Source: S010-25 sp964466455 (lineage in GTDB: Bacteria > Pseudomonadota > Gammaproteobacteria > SZUA-229). Taken from it: DNA of 14,719 nt. The notes beneath the pieces were generated by a model. The model searched no databases. It was given only the letters and a program-made list of their open reading frames with translations, and was not told the origin of the DNA. Positions 8,315-13,946 of this stretch are shown piece by piece (positions within the stretch are counted from its first letter, which is position 1; each line of letters opens with the position of its first letter). The DNA lies in the NCBI GenBank assembly GCA_964466455.1, contig CAYXNL010000054.1:1-14719 (forward strand), written 5' to 3'. The translations under genes and the position numbers were made by a program.

Positions 8315-8391
8315 CGGAGTGTAGCTCAGCCTGGTAGAGTACTACGTTCGGGACGTAGTGGTCGGAGGTTCAAATCCTCTCACTCCGACCA
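8315..8391 (+). tRNA. tRNA-Pro (anticodon CGG)
   Basis: This is a complete 77-nt cloverleaf. The 7-bp acceptor stem CGGAGTG/CACTCCG is at 8315-8321 and 8381-8387, with discriminator A8388 and encoded CCA 8389-8391. The D-arm has GCTC/GAGT, and the anticodon stem is CTACG/CGTAG (8342-8346 and 8354-8358). The loop TTCGGGA places anticodon CGG at 8349-8351. The T-arm is GGAGG-TTCAAAT-CCTCT. The sequence closely resembles the E. coli CGG-reading proline tRNA. A TAAAAT box at 8301-8306 followed by a GC-rich stretch looks like a stable-RNA -10 and discriminator, but the nearest TTGACC (8282-8287) is only 13 bp upstream, so the promoter is uncertain. No copy of the tRNA 3' end was found elsewhere in the window. 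Confidence 0.98.
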
Positions 8392-8398
8392 GTTTTTA

Positions 8399-8767
8399 TC
8401 AAGCATCCGAAAAGCAACAATATAAAGAATCAAGATACTCTTTTAATACCATCGCATTATTCATCCGTTCATCTTTAGCACCGTATACAAGCGTAGCGGG
8501 TTGAGTGCCAATAAAATCTACTAAGCGGTCAGTATCAGCTCTGTTTTTTTGAAGTTCTTCCAGGTAGCGTGTTTTAAACACATCCCACCTGTCCGGGTCA
8601 TGATTAAACCATTTACGCAATTCGGTTGAAGGTGCAATACTTTTTAACCATAAATCTATCTGTGCTGAATCTTTTGATAGACCCCTGGGCCACAGGCGGT
8701 CAACCAGGATGCGCTGTCCATCCTTCTTGCTGGACTGCTCATACGCACGTTTTAGTTTTACCCCCAA
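8399..8767 (-). CDS. DUF488 family protein (YeaO-like)
   Basis: This is a 122-aa soluble protein of the DUF488/YeaO family. It shows the family hallmark GQRILVDRLWPRGLSKDSAQ near the N-terminus, WFNHDPDRWDVFKTRYLEEL in the middle and LVYGAKDERMNNAMVLKEYL near the C-terminus, which is full length for the family. The biochemical function of the family is not established. The only start that keeps the conserved N-terminus (VKLKRAYE) is TTG at 8767-8765. An in-frame TGA lies four codons upstream, and no Shine-Dalgarno is visible. Translation may therefore depend on coupling to the DUF2892 gene ending 13 bp upstream. The stop is only 7 bp from the 3' end of the convergent tRNA gene. Confidence 0.88.
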   Translation of the reverse strand: MGVKLKRAYEQSSKKDGQRILVDRLWPRGLSKDSAQIDLWLKSIAPSTELRKWFNHDPDRWDVFKTRYLEELQKNRADTDRLVDFIGTQPATLVYGAKDERMNNAMVLKEYLDSLYCCFSDA

Positions 8768-8770
8768 TTT

Positions 8771-8786
8771 TTGTAGTCAACTACAA
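8771..8786. repeat. Inverted repeat between the two minus-strand genes
   Basis: TTGTAGT-CA-ACTACAA is a perfect 7-bp dyad around a 2-nt centre. It contains the TAG stop of the DUF2892 gene (8781-8783) and ends 3 bp before the TTG start of the DUF488 gene. It could fold in the mRNA and occlude or expose the weak start, or be a protein-binding palindrome. It has no following T-run on the minus strand long enough for a terminator. Confidence 0.5.
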
Positions 8787-9008
8787 TTTGCAGCCAGATT
8801 GTTGATCCTTAATGCCAATCGCATAAAATACTTTGGTCACCGGGCAAAAACCGGTAAAACCCATCTGAAACAGGTTGGCACCAACAAAGAAGGTAAGCCA
8901 TAACCAGCTCATTTTTGTCAGATCTATCTGACCGGTAAAGTGAGCCGCTAACAGGCTTCCCATGATGACCAGGCCGGCAAAAACTCCGATTATGCTAAAA
9001 ATTTTCAT
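8781..9008 (-). CDS. DUF2892 family small inner-membrane protein
   Basis: This 75-aa protein has two hydrophobic helices. The first is IIGVFAGLVIMGSLLAAHF (about 5-23); the second is SWLWLTFFVGANLFQMGFTG (about 34-53). They are followed by the family motif FTGFCPVTKVFYAIGIK. This is the DUF2892 two-helix unit, found alone or as the membrane tail of YgaP-type rhodaneses. The Cys in the FTGFCP motif is conserved in the family. The function is unknown. Start ATG 9008-9006 is preceded by a purine-rich AGAGAAAAAAG stretch serving as a weak ribosome binding site. The DUF488 gene follows 13 bp downstream on the same strand, so the two are probably one transcript. Confidence 0.85.
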   Translation of the reverse strand: MKIFSIIGVFAGLVIMGSLLAAHFTGQIDLTKMSWLWLTFFVGANLFQMGFTGFCPVTKVFYAIGIKDQQSGCKL

Positions 9009-9197
9009 CTTTTTTCTCTATGTGATTAATGACGTGATTTGTACTGAACAGGCATTATTGCATATATTAGCATTCTCTTATGTGATTTATGTTACAGATA
9101 GAGAGCATTGCTTTCGCTCACATATCGGTTACCTCACACGATGGGCGGATATCATGCGGGATGTTCGTCTGCCCGGGCTCTGGATTGTAGCAGATTA

Positions 9198-9263
9198 CTC
9201 CGCGTGGGAATGCATACGAAAATAGTCTCTCTTTTGTCCAATCGGTAACCTATCTGTCACCTC
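9198..9263 (+). repeat. 66-bp direct repeat, copy A
   Basis: This copy matches 13947-14012 at 64 of 66 positions (differences at 9202 and 9255). Its right part is shared with a degenerate third copy at 13341-13376. It begins CTCCGCGTGGGAATGCATAC and ends with a GGTAACC...TGTCACC dyad at 9244-9261. From memory, the CGTGGGAATGCATAC part resembles a dispersed intergenic repeat found in many gammaproteobacteria, usually paired with a GTTCCCACG arm. That resemblance was not tested. The copy ends 57 bp before the ATG of the small lipobox-bearing frame at 9321. Confidence 0.9.
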
Positions 9264-9320
9264 ATCGGGCTTAAGCTGTCTGTTGTTGAAGACTAAACCA
9301 GATAAAAACCGGGGTGAAAG

Positions 9321-9416
9321 ATGAAAACGTATCGACTTAATATGACAGGTTTACTGATGGGTATCGGTTATTCAGCCGTAGGATGCAATAGTGGAGCGTA
9401 TTGCGCCGCATGTTAG
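9321..9416 (+). CDS. Possible 31-aa lipoprotein-like peptide or remnant lipoprotein leader
   Basis: ATG 9321 is preceded by a good ribosome binding site (GGGGTGAAAG). The 31 codons give MKTYRLNMTGLLMGIGYSAV followed by GCNSGAYCAAC, ending at TAG 9414-9416. This is a basic start, a short hydrophobic core and a lipobox-like S-A-V-G-C22 with two further cysteines (C28, C31). It has the size and layout of a lipoprotein signal peptide with almost no mature part. It could be a true micro-lipoprotein, or the surviving 5' end of a lipoprotein gene lost by deletion, like the remnant at 13444. It sits downstream of repeat copy A at the same distance as the other repeat-associated starts. Confidence 0.35.
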   Translation: MKTYRLNMTGLLMGIGYSAVGCNSGAYCAAC

Positions 9417-9576
9417 CCTTCGTAAAACCTGTACACATCACTCCGTTGAAAATTGCATTCGACGCAATGCCTTTCGGTCATTGCACCCTGCTGGGTTGTA
9501 TCCGCTCTGAACCTGCGGATTCAGGATATAGTTTAGACGTATCTTTAACCGCTTTCACTCGGTTATTAAAAACATT

Positions 9577-11055
9577 ATGAAATCAATTGCCTGGCACATG
9601 CCTGTTTCGCCACTCTATATTTTCCTGGCTGGGGTTATCATAACGACGCTCGGTGGCTGTGGTGGTGGGTCTTCATCGCCAAGTTCGCAATGTAAACCCA
9701 GTGATATTCAAATCGACTTCCCGGTGAATTACCTGCTGTCTTCGACAGAACTGCGCATACAGACAACTGGTGGCTATCTCAAAACGTTGATCGGTCCCTG
9801 GGGGGCGCACGTGCCAGCTTACACCGGACATGCCGAGGGGGATGCCAAATCCAACTGGATGGCGCTTCTTGTGTCAAACCGAAGTGAACTGACTGAACTC
9901 AAGAATTATGGTTTGATTCCCGGAACCTGTGAAAAAGGGGATGTCTGTGGACTGCCTCTTTCTGTCATCCAGTTAAGGATCCCCACCTATATCTCGCCCA
10001 ATGACGACTTTGAGGTGTCAGAAGTGTACGTGGAAGCAATCGACGCCTCAGCAACCACCAGCCCGTTCGGTAACCGGCAATGGCATGTTAATGGAACGCT
10101 TTGCGGATACCGACTCAGTTTCGGCCATTTACAGGGGGTCTCTGAAACTTTGCGACAAAAGATTATTTCCAGTGGGTACAGTGATCCCAATCTGGACACT
10201 ACGGTTGGAAAAAATCTGATAACGGGCGCTCCAGTCATTCTTAACATGGGTGATGAAATTGCCCAGCCTCAAATACGAATGACCGAAGTCCCAGGTTACC
10301 CCGGATACTACACTGGCTGGGGAAGTATAGAAGCCGTGCCCTGGGCACAAATGGAATACACCATCAACGATATGAATCTGGAAGCAAAAGAAGGTGGGGA
10401 AATCCCGATGTACCACTTATTGCCTCAGTCCATCCAGGACAAACTGTTAGGTACGATAGTTGCTGACTTTAATGATCCTGACTCCTTCCGTTTTGATCAA
10501 CCCTGGATTTCGGCCTGGCTGGCCCGCTCCGAATTGGTTCTGTACACCAGGCCGCTTGTAAAACGTTACGATTATTCATCCATTTATGCAGGTCTTGGAG
10601 GGTGGTGGGAGAGATCTGATACAACCTGCTTGCCATATAAGGATCCGAAGTGTGATCAGATGTTTTCGATATTCAAAATTCAGAAGGGCGGACCCGTATA
10701 CGACCCGTCTTTCTATTACTCACCTGAGCAGAATTATATCGTCGCGATAGAGGGTACTCCGGCCAAACCATACGGGGAGTACTTTGGTGACGTCATTAGC
10801 CCGGTCAGTCCTGGTTCCACGTCAGGAACCATGGTGATTCGCTGGCGTGAGCCTGGCGGTAATCTCTTCCAGGCCATCGCTTATTATCTTGATCCGGCAG
10901 TGAAACTGCTCAAGATCAGGTGGGGCATAACAGTGCCGGATTTGAACAACGTGGTGACGCCCACAGTGCCGACAAATACCGACGTCTGTAATGGAACCAC
11001 ATTGACCTGTCAGTCACATGATACCTATTGGACAGGAAAGGGTGGCCCACTCTAA
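9577..11055 (+). CDS. Lipoprotein of unknown function, 492 aa
   Basis: The N-terminus has a long hydrophobic segment ending in a lipobox L25-G-G-C28, followed by a Gly/Ser linker (GGGSSSPSS), so the mature protein should be a membrane-anchored lipoprotein. The mature part is rich in Trp, Tyr, Pro and Gly and in predicted beta structure, with a few cysteines. One stretch, LCGYRLSFGHLQGVSETLRQ at about residues 178-197, faintly recalls the FGH/YGH neighbourhood of LytM/M23-type domains, but no complete zinc-site motif is visible and I would not assign that family. No other domain is recognised. No strong ribosome binding site precedes ATG 9577; ATG 9598 is an alternative that keeps the lipobox. 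The next lipoprotein gene starts 68 bp downstream on the same strand and may be co-transcribed. Confidence 0.75.
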   Translation: MKSIAWHMPVSPLYIFLAGVIITTLGGCGGGSSSPSSQCKPSDIQIDFPVNYLLSSTELRIQTTGGYLKTLIGPWGAHVPAYTGHAEGDAKSNWMALLVSNRSELTELKNYGLIPGTCEKGDVCGLPLSVIQLRIPTYISPNDDFEVSEVYVEAIDASATTSPFGNRQWHVNGTLCGYRLSFGHLQGVSETLRQKIISSGYSDPNLDTTVGKNLITGAPVILNMGDEIAQPQIRMTEVPGYPGYYTGWGSIEAVPWAQMEYTINDMNLEAKEGGEIPMYHLLPQSIQDKLLGTIVADFNDPDSFRFDQPWISAWLARSELVLYTRPLVKRYDYSSIYAGLGGWWERSDTTCLPYKDPKCDQMFSIFKIQKGGPVYDPSFYYSPEQNYIVAIEGTPAKPYGEYFGDVISPVSPGSTSGTMVIRWREPGGNLFQAIAYYLDPAVKLLKIRWGITVPDLNNVVTPTVPTNTDVCNGTTLTCQSHDTYWTGKGGPL

Positions 11056-11084
11056 AAAGAATTAAAAACGCTGTATTTTTCCTG

Positions 11085-11162
11085 ACAGCACGCCGCAAGA
11101 GCGGTTAAACAGAGGAGTAGATTATGAAACGTAGTATATTTTTTTTGCTGGCCATCATCGCC
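11085..11162 (+). repeat. Leader of the propeller gene, duplicated at 13406-13478
   Basis: This segment contains ACAGCACGCCGCAAGAG, the AGAGGAG ribosome binding site at 11111-11117 and the first codons of the 723-aa lipoprotein. It recurs in degraded form at 13406-13478. Differences include single substitutions, one missing base before GAGGAG, and a T8 tract (11139-11146) reduced to T4 in the second copy, which shifts the frame. The two copies bracket the propeller gene in direct orientation. Confidence 0.85.
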
Positions 11163-13295
11163 GCTTTAAGTCTGACCGCCTGTGGCGGAGGCGGGGGCGG
11201 TACACCCGGCACACCCGGTACGACAACACCCCCCAGTGCGGCTCTCGTCTTCCCGCGTTTTGCCTATGTCGTCAACAAGGGTGACAGCAGTGTTTCGACC
11301 TATGTCGTGGACGCCACCACTGGCCGTCTGAAATACACCGGCAAGGTTACGGCGGGGGGGACGCCCGTTTCTGTCACCCTTGACCCGAGTGGCAAGTACG
11401 CCTACGTGGCGGTCGGCTACGATATCATGACAGGGGGTGCCATTTCGCAATATACGATTGGTGCTGACGGCAGCCTGACGGCCATGAGTCCGGCCGCCGT
11501 TACGGTCGCGGGGGGGTGGCATCTCAGTTCTGTTACTGTTGACCCGAGTGGCCGGTATGTTTATGCGGCGAACAAGGATAACAACAACATCTTGCAGTAT
11601 AAGATTGGTGCCAACGGCCACCTCACAGCGATGGCTACTCCCACGGTTATGGCGGGGACGGCTCCTGTCTCTGTCACCGTTGACCCGAGTGGCAAGTACG
11701 CCTATGTGGCGAACAGCGGCAGCGACACCGTGTCGCAATACGCCATCGGCACGGATGGTGGTCTGACACCTATCACCACGACCACACCGACAACGGACAC
11801 GAATCCCGTCTCTGTCACCGTTGACCCGAGTGGCAAATACGCCTACGTGACAAACGATGTAGCCCCCAACGGCACCGTGTCGCAATATACGATAGGGGCT
11901 GACGGCAGCCTCACAGCGATGGCCACTCCCACGGTCAAGGCGGGGTTGCTCTTCTACCCCACCTCTATCACCATCGACCCGAGCGGCAAGTACGCCTACG
12001 CAGTAAATCACAACGACGGTGGCACCGTCTCACAATATACCATAGGGGCTGATGGCAGCCTCACGGCGATGGCCACTCCCACGGTCCCAGCGGGGTTTGC
12101 TCCTGTTTTCATCGCCGTCGACCCGAGTGGACAGTATGCCTACGTGGTGAATAAATTCGCCGCCTTGCAGTATACAATAGGCACCGATGGCAGTCTCTCG
12201 CCATTGAGTCCGGCTATGGTCACCGCGCCGGATCCCGTCTCTCTGGCCATAAGCCAGGGTGCAAGCCCGGTGGTCGCCGTGCCGAAGTCCGCCTATGTGG
12301 CGAACGGCAGCAGCAACACCGTGTCGCAGTACACCATCGGCGCCGATGGCAGCCTGAAGCCCATGAACCCGGCCACGGTAACGGCGGGCAGTGGCTCTTA
12401 CTCCGTCTCCGTCACCGTCGATCCCTCGGGACGATATGCCTATGTGGCAAACGATGGCGGCACCGTGTCGCAGTACACCATCGGTACGGATAGCAGTCTG
12501 ACGGCCATGACTCCGGCTACAGTAACGGCGGGTTTGTTCCCCGCTTTCGTCACCGTTGACCCCTCGGGTCGCTACGCCTATGTGGTGAACTACATGGGCG
12601 ACACCATATCGCAATACACCATCGGCACCAACGGTAATCTGAAGCCCATGAACCCGGCCACGGTAACGGCGGGCATATTCCCCGAATCCATCACCGTTGA
12701 CCCCTCGGGTCAATACGCCTATGTGGCTGAGGTAGGCAATGGAGGCAACGGCACCATATCGCAATACACCCTCGGTGCCGACGGCAGCCTGACGGCCATG
12801 ACTCCCAACGCCACGGTACCGGCGGGCGCGAGACCCACCTCTGTTACCGTTGACCCCTCGAGCCACTACGTCTACGTGGGAAACATCGGTGATAACACCG
12901 TGTCGCAGTACACTATCGGAGCCGATGGCAGCCTGACGGCCATGACCCCCAACGCCACAGTACCGGCGACGGGTCCCCAGTCCGTCACTGTCGACCCCTC
13001 GGGACGATATGCCTATGTGGTGAACTGGATTGACGACAGCGTGTCGCAATACACCATCGGTGCCGACGGCAGCCTGGTGGATATGACCCCCAAAGCCACA
13101 ATACCAGCGGGCGTGAAGCCCATCTCTGTCACCGTCGATCCCTCGGGCCAATACGCCTATGTGGCGAACATCGGTGATAATACCGTGTCGCAATATACCC
13201 TCGGGGTCAACGGTAATCTGAAGCCCATGACTCCGGCTACAGTAACGGCGGGTTCGTTCCCCTACTCCGTCACCACAACAGGAAGCTGGCGGTAA
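11124..13295 (+). CDS. Lipoprotein with 14 beta-propeller blades (two 7-bladed propellers)
   Basis: This is a 723-aa exported lipoprotein. Its lipobox is L17-T-A-C20, followed by a Gly run and a Thr/Pro linker to about residue 42. The rest is 14 tandem units of about 46-52 residues with the pattern YAYVAN-x-TVSQYTIGADGSLT-x-PVSVTVDPSG. This is the YVTN/lactonase-like 7-bladed beta-propeller blade (PF10282-like). Units 1-7 occupy about residues 46-388 and end in a divergent blade (VSLAISQGASPVVAVPK). Units 8-14 occupy 389-723 and end in SVTTTGSWR. The simplest reading is two complete propellers in tandem. Despite the resemblance to 6-phosphogluconolactonase, no catalytic residues can be identified, and ligand binding or adhesion is as likely. 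AGAGGAG at 11111-11117 fixes the start. An inverted-repeat terminator follows the stop. Codons are GC-rich compared with the left half of the window. Confidence 0.92.
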   Translation: MKRSIFFLLAIIAALSLTACGGGGGGTPGTPGTTTPPSAALVFPRFAYVVNKGDSSVSTYVVDATTGRLKYTGKVTAGGTPVSVTLDPSGKYAYVAVGYDIMTGGAISQYTIGADGSLTAMSPAAVTVAGGWHLSSVTVDPSGRYVYAANKDNNNILQYKIGANGHLTAMATPTVMAGTAPVSVTVDPSGKYAYVANSGSDTVSQYAIGTDGGLTPITTTTPTTDTNPVSVTVDPSGKYAYVTNDVAPNGTVSQYTIGADGSLTAMATPTVKAGLLFYPTSITIDPSGKYAYAVNHNDGGTVSQYTIGADGSLTAMATPTVPAGFAPVFIAVDPSGQYAYVVNKFAALQYTIGTDGSLSPLSPAMVTAPDPVSLAISQGASPVVAVPKSAYVANGSSNTVSQYTIGADGSLKPMNPATVTAGSGSYSVSVTVDPSGRYAYVANDGGTVSQYTIGTDSSLTAMTPATVTAGLFPAFVTVDPSGRYAYVVNYMGDTISQYTIGTNGNLKPMNPATVTAGIFPESITVDPSGQYAYVAEVGNGGNGTISQYTLGADGSLTAMTPNATVPAGARPTSVTVDPSSHYVYVGNIGDNTVSQYTIGADGSLTAMTPNATVPATGPQSVTVDPSGRYAYVVNWIDDSVSQYTIGADGSLVDMTPKATIPAGVKPISVTVDPSGQYAYVANIGDNTVSQYTLGVNGNLKPMTPATVTAGSFPYSVTTTGSWR
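11259..13283 (+). repeat. Tandem coding repeats, about 140-150 bp period, 14 units
   Basis: The propeller gene's blades are visible as DNA repeats. Phrases such as GTCTCTGTCACCGTTGACCC and AATACACCATCGG recur once per unit. Some units are much closer than the average. CCCATGAACCCGGCCACGGT occurs in units 8 and 10, and ATGACTCCGGCTACAGTAAC in units 9 and 14, which suggests recent duplication or gene conversion within the second propeller. Minus-strand reading frames across this region are by-products of the periodic composition. Confidence 0.85.
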
Positions 13296-13302
13296 GGAGT
13301 GT

Positions 13303-13331
13303 GGTGCGGATCAGTGAAGTTGATCCGCACC
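13303..13331 (+). terminator. Hairpin terminator after the propeller gene
   Basis: GGTGCGGATCA (13303-13313) and TGATCCGCACC (13321-13331) form a perfect 11-bp stem with a 7-nt loop, starting 8 bp after the TAA of the propeller gene. The T-tract is not immediate (CCGCCCTGTTCTCTATTTT follows), so it may be a weak intrinsic terminator or an mRNA-stabilising hairpin. Confidence 0.7.
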
Positions 13332-13340
13332 CCGCCCTGT

Positions 13341-13376
13341 TCTCTATTTTCCAATCCGTACCCTATCTGTCACCTC
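13341..13376 (+). repeat. Degenerate copy C of the long repeat
   Basis: TCTCTATTTTCCAATCCGTA followed by CCCTATCTGTCACCTC matches the right half of copy A (9226-9263), with three substitutions and a 2-nt gap. The CGTGGGAATGCATAC half is absent. The copy ends 67 bp before the ATG of the decayed leader at 13444, a spacing close to that of the other two copies. Confidence 0.8.
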
Positions 13377-13405
13377 GGCCGCAACAGGCAGGGGGTAGAC
13401 AAATA

Positions 13406-13578
13406 ACAGCACGCCGCAAGAGTGGTTAAACGAGGAGTAGATCATGAAACGTAATATATTTTGCTGGCTTTTATCGCCCTTATCAGAACCTCTGAAAGTC
13501 CCGCTGGATGAGTTATGCCGCTTTTTCCTGATTTATATCCCAGCCAGGAAAAACCAGAACTGCAGGATGGCACTTTAA
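13406..13578 (+). pseudogene. Decayed copy of the propeller lipoprotein leader and signal peptide
   Basis: The segment 13406-13478 duplicates 11085-11162, including the ribosome binding site (GAGGAG) and start ATG 13444. As it stands the frame gives MKRNIFCWLLSPLSEPLKVP and stops at TAA 13576-13578. Restoring the 4 nt missing from the T-tract (T4 at 13459-13462, against T8 in the intact gene) gives MKRNIFFLLAFIALIRTSES. This closely follows MKRSIFFLLAIIAALSLTAC of the neighbouring gene until the homology ends near 13478. No propeller blade follows, so this is the 5' stub of a lost paralogue or an abortive duplication. Its end overlaps the antisense HTH gene from 13513. Confidence 0.75.
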
Positions 13579-13773
13579 AGCCCTGGCCAATACCTTTGCT
13601 CTTTCTACACCTAAATTTATTTTATCATTCTCTATTGCTGAAAGAGTTGACTGGGGTATCCCCGTTATTGATGCCAGTTTATTTTGGCTTAATTCCTGTA
13701 ATTCACGAATAATTCGAACAGATTCGCCAATTGATACATCTGCTCTTTTTTTTGATTTTTTATAGTCTTTCAT
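13513..13773 (-). CDS. XRE-family helix-turn-helix regulator, orphan antitoxin-like
   Basis: This is an 86-aa DNA-binding protein of the Cro/C1 (HTH_3) type. A basic N-terminus (MKDYKKSKKRADVS) precedes the helix-turn-helix core SVRIIRELQELSQNKLASIT, GIPQSTLSAIENDKINLG and VERAKVLARALKCHPAVLVF. The total length and the short C-terminal tail match antitoxins of HigBA-like modules and small stand-alone regulators. A frame opening at 13794 would add seven residues, but the strong AGGAGA seven nt before ATG 13773-13771 favours the shorter form. No toxin gene is seen on either side. Downstream lies the decayed lipoprotein stub and upstream a MITE-like element whose right side may contribute to its promoter. 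It is likely a solitary antitoxin or regulator that arrived with mobile DNA; targets are unknown. Confidence 0.82.
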   Translation of the reverse strand: MKDYKKSKKRADVSIGESVRIIRELQELSQNKLASITGIPQSTLSAIENDKINLGVERAKVLARALKCHPAVLVFPGWDINQEKAA

Positions 13774-13816
13774 CTTACTTTCTCCTGTAATCATGAGCAG
13801 TTACGTTGACTACTTT

Positions 13817-13925
13817 GTAACTATTCAGCCTACTGGGGCGAGGTCGCCAACCATTGTCCAGCTTAAGTTATTTGGGGAAGTGAGTAACACATGTAGGTTC
13901 CCTGATAATTATGCTGAATAGTTAC
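13817..13925. mobile_element. MITE-like element, 109 bp, with 13-bp perfect terminal inverted repeats beginning GTAA
   Basis: GTAACTATTCAGC at 13817-13829 and GCTGAATAGTTAC at 13913-13925 are perfect inverted repeats. They are flanked by ACTACTTT (13809-13816) and ACTATTTT (13926-13933), an 8-bp direct repeat with one mismatch. IS66-family elements are known to end in GTAA and to duplicate 8 bp of target, so this fits a non-autonomous IS66-type derivative or the joined ends of a deleted element. There is no coding capacity inside. It lies just upstream of the HTH gene. Confidence 0.65.
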
Positions 13926-13946
13926 ACTATTTTATTCTCGTTCCTG

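Larger units (their letters stand above)
9009..9576. other. Intergenic region carrying repeat copy A and regulatory-looking motifs
   Basis: This 568-bp stretch separates the divergent DUF2892 gene and the 492-aa lipoprotein gene. It holds two related motifs, TGTGATTAATG at 9021 and TGTGATTTATG at 9081. The second, with TTACA at 9092-9096, makes a CRP-like box (TGTGA-N6-TTACA) upstream of the DUF2892 gene. A GGTTACC at 9127-9133, in the context ATCGGTTACCTCAC, resembles the core of the long repeat at 9198-9263. A 31-codon lipobox-bearing frame occupies 9321-9416. From 9417 to 9576 only weak dyads are seen, such as ATTGC/GCAAT around 9457-9473, with no clear promoter or ribosome binding site for the gene at 9577. 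Confidence 0.5.

Noticed and set aside
8315..8391. tRNA gene as an attachment site for an integrated island to its right
   Set aside because: No integrase gene is present, and no second copy of the tRNA 3' end (CTCACTCCGACCA) was found in the window.
8243..8425. Plus-strand 60-codon frame
   Set aside because: It runs straight through the tRNA-Pro gene; the tRNA fully explains the sequence.
8962..9225. Plus-strand 87-codon frame across the DUF2892 start and repeat copy A
   Set aside because: It overlaps a well-supported minus-strand gene start, extends into the long repeat, and has no ribosome binding site or recognisable domain.
11166..13193. Two long minus-strand reading frames (about 281 and 387 codons) with repeated HIGV...RGVNGDR patterns
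   Set aside because: They lie wholly antisense to the 14-blade propeller gene, and their periodicity mirrors its DNA repeats. They lack ribosome binding sites, and the + strand has a clear signal peptide and fold.
13515..13712. Plus-strand 65-codon frame opposite the HTH gene
   Set aside because: It is antisense to a clear HTH protein with a strong ribosome binding site and has no family features.
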